Assembly: GCF_016862755.1 (NCBI RefSeq)
Contig: NZ_BONO01000006.1
Location: 1 to 64,000, forward strand
From: Cellulomonas pakistanensis
GTDB lineage: Bacteria; Actinomycetota; Actinomycetes; Actinomycetales; Cellulomonadaceae
Direction: 5' to 3'
DNA: 64,000 bases
Part shown: positions 7,565-16,110 of the stretch, one piece after another
Layout: every line of letters begins with the position of its first letter
Numbering within the stretch: the first letter of the stretch is position 1
Program-made: the position numbers and the translations under genes
Notes under the pieces: model-generated
What the model was told of the DNA's origin: nothing
What the model saw: only the letters and a program-made list of their open reading frames with translations
Database searches by the model: none

Positions 7565-7615
7565 GGAGGGCGGGGCGCGGGAGGGGCGCGCGGCGCGAGG
7601 GCGGCGGGCGGGCGC

Positions 7616-8668
7616 TCAGCCCTTCGCCGGGGTGCCCCGCTCCAGCGTGAGGTGCGCGGCCATCAGCTCGCCCGGGTTCGTCTGCGCCGCCATGAGCGAC
7701 AGCTCGCCGCACAGCACGGTCGCGGCGCACAGCACCGCCAGCCGGCGGGCGTTGTCGCCGGGCTCGCGCTCCTCGCGGCAGCCGAGCCGGGTCAGGTTCT
7801 CCTCGACGAAGTCCAGGCCCTTGCCGTTGCCGACGCTGCCGACGATCAGGTTGGGCAGCGTGCAGGAGAAGTACAGGTCGCCGTCGCGGACCTCGGCGTG
7901 CGTCAGGCCCTGCGAGCCCTCGACGATGTTGGCCGCGTCCTGGCCGGTCGCGAGGTAGAAGGCCAGCAGCATGTTCGCGTAGTGCGCGTTGGCCGACCGG
8001 AGGCCGCCCGCGAGCATCGTGCCGATGAGGTTCTTGCGGATGTTGAGCTGCACGACCGCCTCGGGCGTCGTGTGCAGGAACCGCTCGACGTGCCGGCGGG
8101 GGAGCACGATCTCCGTGACGACGTTCTTGCCGCGGCCGAGGATGCCGTTGACCGCCGTCGCCTTCTTGTCCGAGCAGAAGTTGCCGGAGATCGACCCGTA
8201 TCGGACGCCCGGGACCGTCGCGAGCACGTGGTCCATCAGCTTGTCGGCCGCGTTGGTGACCATGTTGTGGCCGGAGGCGTCGCCCGTGGTCAGCTCGAAC
8301 CGCACGAACAGCAGGTTCGCGGCGATCTGCACGTGCAGGTCGATCAGCCGGGCGAACCGGCTGGACGTGGCGACGACCGCCGCCAGCTCCTCGCGCCGGG
8401 ACGACAGGTGCTGCCAGGCGGCCAGCGCGGCCTCGGCGTCGTCGGCCTCGAGCAGCACCGACCGGGACATCCGCTCGTCGACGAGCGTCGCCTTGATCCC
8501 GCCCTCGACCATCGTCGACAGCCGGGCGCCGCGGCGGACGCTGGGCCACAGCGGCGACTCGTAGGTGGCCAGCGGCACCTCGGTCTCGCCGGTCATGACG
8601 TTGCCGCTGACCCGCAGGGGTCCGACCCAGCGCAGGGGGATCGGCGCGGACGTGTCGGCGGCGGGCAT
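7616..8668 (-). CDS. Hydroxymethylglutaryl-CoA reductase
   Basis: This 350-aa enzyme reduces HMG-CoA to mevalonate with NAD(P)H. Diagnostic segments are the substrate-binding TTGDASGHNMVTNAAD, the catalytic FCSDKKA lysine motif, IGTMLAGGLRSANAHYANML, and LPNLIVGSVGNGKGLDFVEENL. The sequence is of the Streptomyces-type HMGR that accompanies HMGS. The ATG at 8668 is preferred over the longer open frame because GGAGG lies just upstream and family N termini begin near IPLRWVGPLRVSGN. Kinase, decarboxylase and isomerase genes of the pathway are not in this window. Whether mevalonate feeds isoprenoids generally or one specialised product is unknown. Confidence 0.93.
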   Translation of the reverse strand: MPAADTSAPIPLRWVGPLRVSGNVMTGETEVPLATYESPLWPSVRRGARLSTMVEGGIKATLVDERMSRSVLLEADDAEAALAAWQHLSSRREELAAVVATSSRFARLIDLHVQIAANLLFVRFELTTGDASGHNMVTNAADKLMDHVLATVPGVRYGSISGNFCSDKKATAVNGILGRGKNVVTEIVLPRRHVERFLHTTPEAVVQLNIRKNLIGTMLAGGLRSANAHYANMLLAFYLATGQDAANIVEGSQGLTHAEVRDGDLYFSCTLPNLIVGSVGNGKGLDFVEENLTRLGCREEREPGDNARRLAVLCAATVLCGELSLMAAQTNPGELMAAHLTLERGTPAKG

Positions 8669-8703
8669 GGGGACCTCCGGGGATCGCGGGTGGGGCGTCG
8701 GCC

Positions 8704-8709
8704 AGCGTA
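8704..8709 (-). promoter_or_regulatory. -10 element of HMG-CoA reductase gene
   Basis: TACGCT on the minus strand, about 35 nt before the ATG at 8668, leaving room for a short leader with the GGAGG ribosome binding site. Confidence 0.4.
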
Positions 8710-8740
8710 GACGGCGGGGGCGCGCGGGTCGCCGCGGACG

Positions 8741-8746
8741 TACGGT
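8741..8746 (+). promoter_or_regulatory. -10 element, leaderless promoter of LLM oxidoreductase
   Basis: TACGGT ends exactly 6 nt before the ATG at 8753. No ribosome binding site is present. Confidence 0.5.
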
Positions 8747-8752
8747 GCACCC

Positions 8753-9529
8753 ATGACGCGACCGATCCGCATCGGAGTCCAGATCCAGCCCCAGCACGCC
8801 GACTACGCGCAGATCCGCGACGCGGTGCGCCGCGCGGAGGACCTCGGAGTGGACGTCTTGTTCAACTGGGATCACTTTTTTCCTCTGACAGGCGACCCGG
8901 ACGGCAAGCACTTCGAGTGCTGGACCATGCTCGGCGCGTGGGCGGAGCAGACGAGCCGCGTGCAGATCGGCGCGCTCGTCACCTGCAACTCGTACCGGAA
9001 CCCCGAGCTGCTGGCCGACATGGCGCGCACCGTCGACCACATCAGCGGCGGCCGGCTCATCCTCGGGATCGGCGCCGGGTGGTTCGAGAAGGACTACGAC
9101 CAGTTCGGCTACGAGTTCGGCACCCCGGGCACGCGGATCGCCGAGCTGGCGTCGGCCCTGCCGCGGATCAAGGCCCGGCTCGCCGCCGGCAACCCGGCCC
9201 CGACGCGGGACATCCCGGTCCTGGTCGGCGGCGGGGGCGAGCGGAAGACGCTGCGCGTCGTGGCCGAGCACGCCGACGTGTGGCACTCGTTCGGCGACCT
9301 GGACACGCTGACCCGCAAGAGCGCGATCCTCGACGAGCACGGCGCGGCGGTCGGCCGCGACACCGCGGCGCTGGTCGAGCGCAGCGTGGGGGTGTCCGCG
9401 CCGCCGGCCGACGTGGCGGCGCCGCTGGTCGACGCCGGGGTGACGCTGTTCACGGTCGGGGTGTCGGGGCCGGACTACGACCTGTCGCTCGTCGAGCAGT
9501 GGGTGGCCTGGCGGGACGCCCAGGGCTGA
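8753..9529 (+). CDS. LLM class F420-dependent oxidoreductase
   Basis: This 258-aa protein belongs to the luciferase-like monooxygenase superfamily, in the branch usually annotated as F420-dependent. It shows the TIM-barrel N terminus RIGVQIQPQHADYAQIRDAVRRAEDLGVDVLFNWDHF. It also has the family strands VQIGALVTCNSYRNPELLADMARTVDHISGGRLILGIGAGWFEKDYDQFGYEF and the phosphate-binding PVLVGGGGERKTLRVVAEHADVW. The substrate cannot be predicted. It is divergent from HMG-CoA reductase, with an 84-bp shared promoter region, and ends 35 bp before the DtxR-family gene, which has its own leaderless promoter. Confidence 0.85.
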   Translation: MTRPIRIGVQIQPQHADYAQIRDAVRRAEDLGVDVLFNWDHFFPLTGDPDGKHFECWTMLGAWAEQTSRVQIGALVTCNSYRNPELLADMARTVDHISGGRLILGIGAGWFEKDYDQFGYEFGTPGTRIAELASALPRIKARLAAGNPAPTRDIPVLVGGGGERKTLRVVAEHADVWHSFGDLDTLTRKSAILDEHGAAVGRDTAALVERSVGVSAPPADVAAPLVDAGVTLFTVGVSGPDYDLSLVEQWVAWRDAQG

Positions 9530-9551
9530 GCCTGCCCCCTGGGCGGGGCCC

Positions 9552-9557
9552 TACCCT
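9552..9557 (+). promoter_or_regulatory. -10 element, leaderless promoter of DtxR-family gene
   Basis: TACCCT ends 7 nt before the GTG at 9565. Confidence 0.5.
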
Positions 9558-9564
9558 GGTCGTC

Positions 9565-10302
9565 GTGAGCGAGACCAGCGACCTGACCCCCGTGGCCCAG
9601 GACTACCTCAAGGTGATCTGGACCGCCCGGGAGTGGTCGACGGCCCCCGTCACGACCAAGATGCTCGCCGAGCGGCTGGGCGTCGGCGCGTCGACGGTGT
9701 CGGAGACCGTGCGCCGGCTCGCGGACCAGGGCCTGGTCGAGCACGCGCCGTACGCCGCGATCACCCTGACCGACGAGGGCGTGCGGCACGCGGTCCAGGT
9801 CGTGCGCCGGCACCGGCTGATCGAGACGTTCCTGGTCAGCGAGCTCGGCTACGCGTGGGACGAGGTGCACGACGAGGCCGAGGTGCTCGAGCACGCGGTG
9901 TCGGACCTCATGGTCGAGCGGATCGACGCCCGCCTGGGCCACCCGACCCGCGACCCGCACGGCGACCCGATCCCCGCGCCCGACGGCACCGTGCCGACGC
10001 CGGCCGCGGACATGCTGTGGGACCTCACGGCCGGCTCGGGCCGGATCGCCCGGATCTCCGACGCCGACCCCGGGCTGCTGCGCTACCTGGCCTCGGTCGG
10101 CGTGGTGCTGGACGCGCGGGTGGAGGTCGTCGAGCGGCGGGACTTCGCCGGGATGACGGCCGTGCGGGTGCTGCCGCCGCTGGCGGGCGGATCGCTCGCC
10201 GACGCCGCGGCGGAGGCGGTCGGGGCGGCCCCCGAGCCGCGCCCCGTCGAGCTGGGCGAGGTCGCCGCGCGGGCGATCTGGGTGCTGCTCGACCCGTCCT
10301 GA
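9565..10302 (+). CDS. DtxR/MntR-family metal-dependent transcriptional regulator
   Basis: This 245-aa protein has the three-part DtxR layout. The winged-helix DNA-binding domain (about residues 5-70) includes TKMLAERLGVGASTVSETVRRLADQGLVEHAPY. The metal-binding dimerisation domain (about 70-140) includes HRLIETFLVSELGYAWDEVHDEAEVLEHAVSD and HPTRDPHGDPIP. The C-terminal SH3-like FeoA-type domain occupies about 155-245. With Fe(II) or Mn(II) bound such proteins repress metal uptake or activate storage and efflux. Which metal it senses cannot be settled by eye. The GTG at 9565 is chosen because of the -10 hexamer 7 nt upstream and the match to family N termini. No metal transporter lies next to it, so it probably acts in trans. 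Confidence 0.88.
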   Translation: MSETSDLTPVAQDYLKVIWTAREWSTAPVTTKMLAERLGVGASTVSETVRRLADQGLVEHAPYAAITLTDEGVRHAVQVVRRHRLIETFLVSELGYAWDEVHDEAEVLEHAVSDLMVERIDARLGHPTRDPHGDPIPAPDGTVPTPAADMLWDLTAGSGRIARISDADPGLLRYLASVGVVLDARVEVVERRDFAGMTAVRVLPPLAGGSLADAAAEAVGAAPEPRPVELGEVAARAIWVLLDPS

Positions 10303-10310
10303 CGCACGAG

Positions 10311-10359
10311 AGTCCAGAAACCCGCCCCGTTCGACCCGGTTCGTCCCCGGAGTTCTGGA
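10311..10359. repeat. Interrupted inverted repeat after DtxR-family gene
   Basis: TCCAGAA at 10313-10319 pairs with TTCTGGA at 10353-10359, with further pairing outside. It could be a terminator for the DtxR-family gene, but the arms are short and the 33-nt centre is long. Confidence 0.4.
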
Positions 10360-10417
10360 CACTCGGCGCGCGCACCCGGCCGGCCGGACGCGGGCCGGGC
10401 CGGGACCGACCGACCGG

Positions 10418-10423
10418 TAGGCT
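10418..10423 (+). promoter_or_regulatory. -10 element upstream of MFS transporter
   Basis: TAGGCT lies about 110 nt before the ATG at 10535. GGGAG precedes the ATG. Confidence 0.3.
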
Positions 10424-10534
10424 GGGCCGCACCGGACGCCCCACCGACGCGGTCTGCCGGGACGGGCCGCCGCACCCGTCGGCGCATCCCGCCGGGCGCC
10501 CGCGGTCCACCGACCACGACCGCGGGAGCCGCAC

Positions 10535-11767
10535 ATGCAGACCAGCGCGCCGGGCACGCCGCCCGCCGTGGACACCGACGTGATCCTGGACCCGCACCTG
10601 GTGCGCCGCCGCGCGCGCCTCCCGCTGCTGGCCCTGGCGCTCGGCGGGTTCGCGATCGGCACCACCGAGTTCGCGACGATGGGCCTGCTGCCGCTGATCG
10701 CGGAGGACCTCGACGGCACGATCCCCGAGGCCGGCCACGCGATCACGGCGTACGCGCTGGGCGTGGTCGTCGGCGCGCCGCTGCTGACGACGATGGCCGC
10801 GCGGATGGACCGCCGGACGCTGCTGCTGATCCTCATGGCGGCGTTCACGGTCGGCAATGTGCTGTCGGCGCTCGCGCCGTCGCTGGGCTGGCTGGTGGCG
10901 GCGCGGTTCGTCGCGGGCCTGCCGCACGGCGCGTTCTTCGGCGTCGGCGCGGTCATGGGCGCGCACGTCGCCGGGCCCGGGCGCCGCGGGCAGGCGGTCG
11001 CCACGATGATGGCCGGCCTGACGATCGCGAACGTCGTCGGCGTCCCGCTGTCGACGGTGCTGGGGCAGGTGTTCGGCTGGCGGGTCGCGTTCGTCGCGGT
11101 GGGCGTGCTCGGCGCGCTGACGCTGCTCGCGCTGCTCCGGTTCCTGCCCGGCCTCCCGGTCCGGGACGGCGCCACGGTGCGCGCGGAGCTCGGCGCGCTC
11201 CGCAACGGGCGGCTCTGGGTCGCCTGCGCCGCGGGGTCGATCGGGTTCGGCGGCATGTTCGCCGTGTACTCCTACGTGTCGCCGCTGCTGACCGAGGTGA
11301 CGGGGCTCGCCGAGGTGACGGTGCCGGTCGTGCTCGCGCTGTTCGGCGTCGGCATGACGGCCGGCACGCTGCTCGGCGGGAAGCTCGCCGACCGGTCGGT
11401 GGCCCGCACGGTGCTGCTCGGCTTCGCGTCGACGATCGTCGCGCTGGTGCTGATCGCCGTGCTCGCGCAGTGGGTGGTCCCGGGCGTCCTCGCGATCGTG
11501 CTGCTCGGCGTCACGACGCAGGTGCTCGGGCTGTCGCTGCAGGCGTGGCTGATGGACCTGTCGCCGTCCGCGCCGTCGCTCGGGGCGGCGCTGTGCCACT
11601 CCGCGCTCAACGCCGGGAACGCGTTCGGCGCGTGGGTCGGCGGGCTCGTCATCGCGGGCGGGCTGGGCTACGTCGCGCCGGCGTGGGTCGGGGCGGGGCT
11701 GACCGTCGTCGGCCTGGTCATCTCGGCCGTTGTGCTCGGCGGGGCCGCGCGGCGGCGCACCGCCTGA
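10535..11767 (+). CDS. MFS transporter, DHA1 (AraJ-like) family
   Basis: This 410-aa integral membrane protein has about 12 hydrophobic segments and the major facilitator signature between helices 2 and 3 (TTMAARMDRRTLLLILMAAFTVGN). The early segment LALGGFAIGTTEFATMGLLPLIAEDL is characteristic of the AraJ/YdhP group of drug or sugar efflux proteins. It probably exports small molecules using the proton gradient; the substrate is unknown. It is monocistronic, with its own promoter in the 232-bp upstream region. The leucyl-tRNA synthetase gene follows with a separate leaderless promoter. Confidence 0.85.
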   Translation: MQTSAPGTPPAVDTDVILDPHLVRRRARLPLLALALGGFAIGTTEFATMGLLPLIAEDLDGTIPEAGHAITAYALGVVVGAPLLTTMAARMDRRTLLLILMAAFTVGNVLSALAPSLGWLVAARFVAGLPHGAFFGVGAVMGAHVAGPGRRGQAVATMMAGLTIANVVGVPLSTVLGQVFGWRVAFVAVGVLGALTLLALLRFLPGLPVRDGATVRAELGALRNGRLWVACAAGSIGFGGMFAVYSYVSPLLTEVTGLAEVTVPVVLALFGVGMTAGTLLGGKLADRSVARTVLLGFASTIVALVLIAVLAQWVVPGVLAIVLLGVTTQVLGLSLQAWLMDLSPSAPSLGAALCHSALNAGNAFGAWVGGLVIAGGLGYVAPAWVGAGLTVVGLVISAVVLGGAARRRTA

Positions 11768-11841
11768 CCAGCGCCGCGAGCCGGTCCCGGTCGCGCCCGG
11801 CGGAGCCCGCGGGCGCGTCCGGCGCGGGCCGCGGGCGTCGA

Positions 11842-11847
11842 TAGACT
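11842..11847 (+). promoter_or_regulatory. -10 element, leaderless promoter of leuS
   Basis: TAGACT ends 6 nt before the GTG at 11854. No ribosome binding site is visible, and no T-box or leader peptide is present. Confidence 0.5.
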
Positions 11848-11853
11848 TCCCCG

Positions 11854-14817
11854 GTGACGTCGCCCGCCAGCACCCAGCCCGATCCCGCCTCCGCCCCGGC
11901 CACCGCCGGCGGCCAGGACGTGCCGTTCCGGTACACCGCCGAGCTCGCCCAGCAGATCGAGCTCCGGTGGCAGGACGAGTGGGTCGAGCGCGGCACGTTC
12001 TTCGCGGCCAACCCGGCCGGCTCCGCGCTGACCGACGGCGACGGCGCCCCGGCGCGCGAGGGCGCCCGGCCGTTCTTCGTCATGGACATGTTCCCGTACC
12101 CCTCGGGAGCGGGCCTGCACGTCGGCCACCCGCTGGGCTACATCGCCACCGACGTCGTCGCGCGGTTCCGCCGGATGCAGGGCGACAACGTGCTGCACGC
12201 GCTGGGCTACGACGCGTTCGGCCTGCCCGCCGAGCAGTACGCCGTGCAGACCGGCCAGCACCCGCGCACGACCACCGAGGCGAACATCGAGATCATGGCG
12301 CGCCAGCTCAAGCGCCTGGGCGTCGCGCACGACCCGCGCCGCTCGTTCGCCACGATCGACCCGGACTACGTGCGCTGGACGCAGTGGATCTTCCTGCAGA
12401 TCTTCGGGTCCTGGTACGACGAGGACGCCGTGCGCCCGGACGGCGGCCGGGGCGCCGCCCGCCCGGTGGCGACGCTGGTCGAGGCGTACGAGTCGGGGGC
12501 GCGCGAGGTGCCGGACGGGATCGACGGCGTGCCGGCCGGCGCGGCCTGGGCCGACCTGGACGCCGTGCAGCGCCGCCGGGTCGTCGACGCCCAGCGCCTG
12601 GCCTACGTCTCCGAGACGCCCGTGAACTGGTGCCCGGGCCTGGGCACCGTGCTGGCCAACGAGGAGGTCACCTCCGACGGCCGGTCCGAGCGCGGCAACT
12701 TCCCGGTGTTCCAGCGCACGCTGCGGCAGTGGAACATGCGGATCACCGCGTACGCGGACCGCCTGGCCGACGACCTGTCGCTGATCGACTGGCCCGAGAA
12801 GGTCACCGCGATGCAGCGGAACTGGATCGGCCGCTCCGAGGGCGCGCACGTCGACTTCGAGGTCACCGACGCCGACGAGCCGCTGACCGTCTTCACCACC
12901 CGCCCGGACACCCTGTTCGGCGCGACCTACGTCGTGTTGGCGCCCGAGCACCCGCTGGTCGACGCGATCGTCGCGGACTCCGAGCCGGCCTGGGACGAGG
13001 ACGTGCCGGAGTCCTGGCGCGGGGGTGCCGAGTCGCCCGCCGTGGCCGTCGCCGCCTACCGCCGCGAGGCCGCCGGCAAGACCGCCGTCGAGCGCCAGGC
13101 CGACGCCGGCCGCAAGACCGGCGTGTTCACCGGCGGCTACGCCCTGAACCCGGTGAACGGCGCCCAGCTGCCCGTGTTCATCGCCGACTACGTGCTGATG
13201 GGCTACGGCACCGGCGCGATCATGGCCGTGCCCGGCGGCGACACCCGCGACTTCGCGTTCGCCGCGGCGTTCGGCCTGCCGGTCGTGCACACCGTCCAGC
13301 CGCCGGAGGGCCACGAGGGCGCCTGGACCGGCGACGGCGCGATCATCAACTCGTCGAACGACGAGATCAGCCTGGACGGCCTGTCGGTCGCCGAGGCCAA
13401 GACCCGGATCATCGACTGGCTGGCCGAGCGCGGCGCCGGGTCGCGCACCACGACGTACCGGCTGCGCGACTGGCTGTTCAGCCGCCAGCGGTACTGGGGC
13501 GAGCCGTTCCCGATCGTCTACGACGAGGACGACCTGCCGATCGCGATCCCGGAGCAGGCGCTGCCCGTCGACCTGCCGGACGTGCCGGACTACGCGCCGC
13601 GCACCTTCGACCCGGACGACGCGGAGTCCTCGCCCGAGGCGCCGCTGAGCCGCAACGACGACTGGGTCAACGTCACGCTCGACCTGGGCGACGGCCCGAA
13701 GGTCTACCGCCGCGACACCAACACCATGCCGAACTGGGCCGGGTCGTGCTGGTACTACCTGCACTACCTGGACCCGTCCCACGCGACCGGCCAGGTCGTC
13801 GACCCCGCGCTCGAGCAGTACTGGATGGGCCCCGGCCACAACGCCGGCGACACCCACGGCGCGGGCGGCGTCGACCTGTACGTCGGCGGCGTCGAGCACG
13901 CCGTGCTGCACCTGCTGTACGCCCGGTTCTGGCACAAGGCGCTGTACGACCTGGGCCACGTGTCCAGCCGCGAGCCGTTCTACAAGCTGTTCAACCAGGG
14001 CTACATCCAGGCGTACGCCTACACGGACGCCCGCGGCGTGTACGTCCCGGCCGCCGAGGTGGTCGAGGACGAGTCCGTCGAGTCCGGCTTCACCTGGAAC
14101 GGCGAGGAGGTGTTCCGCGAGTACGGCAAGATCGGCAAGTCGCTGAAGAACGCCGTCTCCCCGGACGAGATGTACGCCGAGTACGGCGCCGACACCCTGC
14201 GCGTCTACGAGATGTCGATGGGCCCGCTGGACCTGTCCCGCCCGTGGGAGACCCGGGCCGTGGTCGGCGCGCAGCGGTTCCTGCAGCGCGTGTGGCGCAA
14301 CGTCGTCTCCGAGGAGACCGGCGAGGTGACGGTGGTGGACTCCGAGCCGACCGTCGAGACGCTGCGCGTGCTGCACCGGGCGATCGCCGAGGTCGGCGAG
14401 GACATGCAGGCGATGCGGATCAACACCGCGATCGCCAAGCTGATCGTCCTCAACAACCACCTGACCTCGCTGCCGGCCGTCCCGCGCACCGTCGCCGAGC
14501 AGCTGGTGCTCATGACCGCGCCCGTCGCGCCGCACCTGGCCGAGGAGCTCTGGTCCCGGCTGGGCCACGAGCGGTCGCTCGCGCACGAGCCGTTCCCGGT
14601 CGTCGACCCGCAGTACCTGGTCGAGGACACCGTGACCTGCGTGTTCCAGGTGCAGGGCAAGGTCCGGGGCCGGGCCGAGGTGCCCGCCGACGCCGACGAG
14701 GCCACCCTGCGCGAGCTCGCGCTGGCCGACCCCGGGGTCCAGCGCGCGATGGCCGGGCGCGACGTGCGCACCGTGATCGTGCGGGCGCCGAAGCTCGTCA
14801 ACGTGGTGCCGGCCTGA
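11854..14817 (+). CDS. leuS: Leucine--tRNA ligase
   Basis: This 987-aa class I aminoacyl-tRNA synthetase charges tRNA-Leu. The HIGH-type motif is in [16 protein letters not shown] (about residues 80-95). The CP1 editing domain follows ([29 protein letters not shown], with the conserved Thr-rich strand). [14 protein letters not shown] and the KMSKS-equivalent loop GKIGKSLKN (about residue 757) are present, with the anticodon-binding domain and a terminal [11 protein letters not shown] domain. The KMSKS loop is the actinobacterial variant ending KSLKN. The 2-nt gap to the DegV-family gene suggests translational coupling. A tRNA-Leu gene lies elsewhere in the window, without any link. Confidence 0.97.
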   Translation: MTSPASTQPDPASAPATAGGQDVPFRYTAELAQQIELRWQDEWVERGTFFAANPAGSALTDGDGAPAREGARPFFVMDMFPYPSGAGLHVGHPLGYIATDVVARFRRMQGDNVLHALGYDAFGLPAEQYAVQTGQHPRTTTEANIEIMARQLKRLGVAHDPRRSFATIDPDYVRWTQWIFLQIFGSWYDEDAVRPDGGRGAARPVATLVEAYESGAREVPDGIDGVPAGAAWADLDAVQRRRVVDAQRLAYVSETPVNWCPGLGTVLANEEVTSDGRSERGNFPVFQRTLRQWNMRITAYADRLADDLSLIDWPEKVTAMQRNWIGRSEGAHVDFEVTDADEPLTVFTTRPDTLFGATYVVLAPEHPLVDAIVADSEPAWDEDVPESWRGGAESPAVAVAAYRREAAGKTAVERQADAGRKTGVFTGGYALNPVNGAQLPVFIADYVLMGYGTGAIMAVPGGDTRDFAFAAAFGLPVVHTVQPPEGHEGAWTGDGAIINSSNDEISLDGLSVAEAKTRIIDWLAERGAGSRTTTYRLRDWLFSRQRYWGEPFPIVYDEDDLPIAIPEQALPVDLPDVPDYAPRTFDPDDAESSPEAPLSRNDDWVNVTLDLGDGPKVYRRDTNTMPNWAGSCWYYLHYLDPSHATGQVVDPALEQYWMGPGHNAGDTHGAGGVDLYVGGVEHAVLHLLYARFWHKALYDLGHVSSREPFYKLFNQGYIQAYAYTDARGVYVPAAEVVEDESVESGFTWNGEEVFREYGKIGKSLKNAVSPDEMYAEYGADTLRVYEMSMGPLDLSRPWETRAVVGAQRFLQRVWRNVVSEETGEVTVVDSEPTVETLRVLHRAIAEVGEDMQAMRINTAIAKLIVLNNHLTSLPAVPRTVAEQLVLMTAPVAPHLAEELWSRLGHERSLAHEPFPVVDPQYLVEDTVTCVFQVQGKVRGRAEVPADADEATLRELALADPGVQRAMAGRDVRTVIVRAPKLVNVVPA

Positions 14818-14819
14818 CG

Positions 14820-15935
14820 GTGCCGGACGGCGCCGACGCCCCGCCGACCGCGCCGGACGCCCCCGAGAGTGGGGGCGGCGCGGGGGCGGGGCGCGGTGCT
14901 GCGGCGGGGCGCGGTGCTGCGGCGGAGCGTGGCGTCGCGGCGGGGCGCGGTGCTGCGCGGGCGGGCCTGCGGGTCGCCGTGGTGCCGCCCGCGTGGGCGG
15001 AGCGGGTGGCCCGGCGGCTGCGGCGCGGGGCGCGGGCCGTGGCCGACCCCGGCCCCGGCGACGCCGTGCCCGCGGCCCCGCGGGTGGTCGTCGTCACCGA
15101 CTCGACGTCCTGCCTGACCCCGGCGGACGCGGCCGCGTGGGGGATCGACGTGGTCCCGCTCGACGTGGCCGCCGACGCCGAGCGCTTCCGCGACGGCGTG
15201 GACCTGTCGCCCGGTGACCTGGCCGCGCTGCTCGCGTCCGGCCGCCGCGTGACGACCTCGCAGCCGCCGCCCGCCGCGTTCACGACCGCCTACGAGGCCG
15301 CGGCCGCCCGGGGCGCCGCGGAGGTGGTGTCCGTGCACCTGTCCGGGGAGCTGTCCGGCACCGTGCGGGCCGCCGGGCTCGCCGCCCAGCTCGCGCCGCT
15401 GCCGGTGCACGTCGTCGACTCGCGGAGCGCGGGCCTCGGGCTCGGGTTCGCCGCCCTGGCCGCCGCGGAGGCCGCCCGCGGGACGGTGTGGGGGCCGGCG
15501 GACGGCGAGTCGGTCGCGGGCGCCGCAGAGCAGGTCGGGCGGTCGACGGCGGCGTGGTTCGTCGTCGACTCGCTGGACCACCTGCGCCGCGGCGGTCGGC
15601 TGTCGGCGGCGGCCGCCGCGTTCGGCAACGTGCTCGGGCTGCGGCCGGTGCTGGCGCTGCACGACGGGAAGATCGAGGTCGCCGAGCGGGTGCGCACCCG
15701 GCGCGCGGCCCGGGACCGGCTGCACGCGCTCGCCCTCGCGGAGGTCGAGCGGCGCGGGGCGCGCGCGGTGCGGGTCGGCGTGCAGCACCTCGGCCGGGCG
15801 GAGGTCGCCGCCGAGGTCGCGGAGCGGCTGCGGTCCGCCGCCGGGGTCGACGAGGTGCTCGTGCGCGAGGTGGGGGCCGTGCTCGGCGGGCACCTCGGCG
15901 TGGGGGCGCTGGCGGTGACGGTCACCGACCGCTGA
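14820..15935 (+). CDS. DegV family protein, fatty-acid-binding type
   Basis: This 371-aa protein is a DegV/FakB-type lipid-binding protein; such proteins deliver fatty acids to fatty acid kinase in bacteria that have it. The fold begins around residue 88 with VVVVTDSTSCLTPADAAAWGIDVVPL. The diagnostic TSQPPPAAFTTAYEAA and VVSVHLSGELSGTVRAA segments follow, with VVDSLDHLRRGGRLSAAAAAFGNVLGLRPVL. The first 85 residues are Ala/Gly/Arg-rich, encoded partly by an 18-bp tandem repeat (14888-14959), and are not part of the fold. The GTG at 14820 is 2 bp after leuS, but a downstream start is possible, since the family is normally about 280 aa. No FakA-like kinase gene is present here. Confidence 0.85.
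   Translation: MPDGADAPPTAPDAPESGGGAGAGRGAAAGRGAAAERGVAAGRGAARAGLRVAVVPPAWAERVARRLRRGARAVADPGPGDAVPAAPRVVVVTDSTSCLTPADAAAWGIDVVPLDVAADAERFRDGVDLSPGDLAALLASGRRVTTSQPPPAAFTTAYEAAAARGAAEVVSVHLSGELSGTVRAAGLAAQLAPLPVHVVDSRSAGLGLGFAALAAAEAARGTVWGPADGESVAGAAEQVGRSTAAWFVVDSLDHLRRGGRLSAAAAAFGNVLGLRPVLALHDGKIEVAERVRTRRAARDRLHALALAEVERRGARAVRVGVQHLGRAEVAAEVAERLRSAAGVDEVLVREVGAVLGGHLGVGALAVTVTDR
14888..14959. repeat. 18-bp coding tandem repeat in DegV-family gene
   Basis: Four consecutive 18-bp units of the form GGGGCGCGGTGCTGCGGC, the third of them degenerate. In frame they encode six-residue Gly/Arg/Ala repeats in the non-conserved N-terminal extension. Confidence 0.85.
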
Positions 15936-16097
15936 GGGCGGTGCCGGATCGGCGCGGGCGAGGCCGGCGCAGGAGGGCGAGCGCGGGGTCGGCGCGGGCC
16001 GACTCGGTGCGCGGGCGCCGAGCCCTCCACAGGTGCCGGCGCGCGCGTGGTCCCCAGGGGTGGTGGGGGGCGTCGGCGGGAACCCGGGGCCGCGACC

Positions 16098-16103
16098 TAG
16101 CGT
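16098..16103 (+). promoter_or_regulatory. -10 element, leaderless promoter of comEA operon
   Basis: TAGCGT ends 7 nt before the ATG at 16111. Confidence 0.5.
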
Positions 16104-16110
16104 CGCGGGC

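Noticed and set aside
10303-10534. Metal-responsive riboswitch or DtxR operator between the DtxR-family and MFS genes
   Set aside because: No recognisable riboswitch core or DtxR/MntR-box palindrome; only a short interrupted inverted repeat.
11668-14586. 972-codon open frame antisense to leuS
   Set aside because: It lies entirely opposite a clearly real leuS. Composition is low-complexity Val/Arg/His/Leu without family features.
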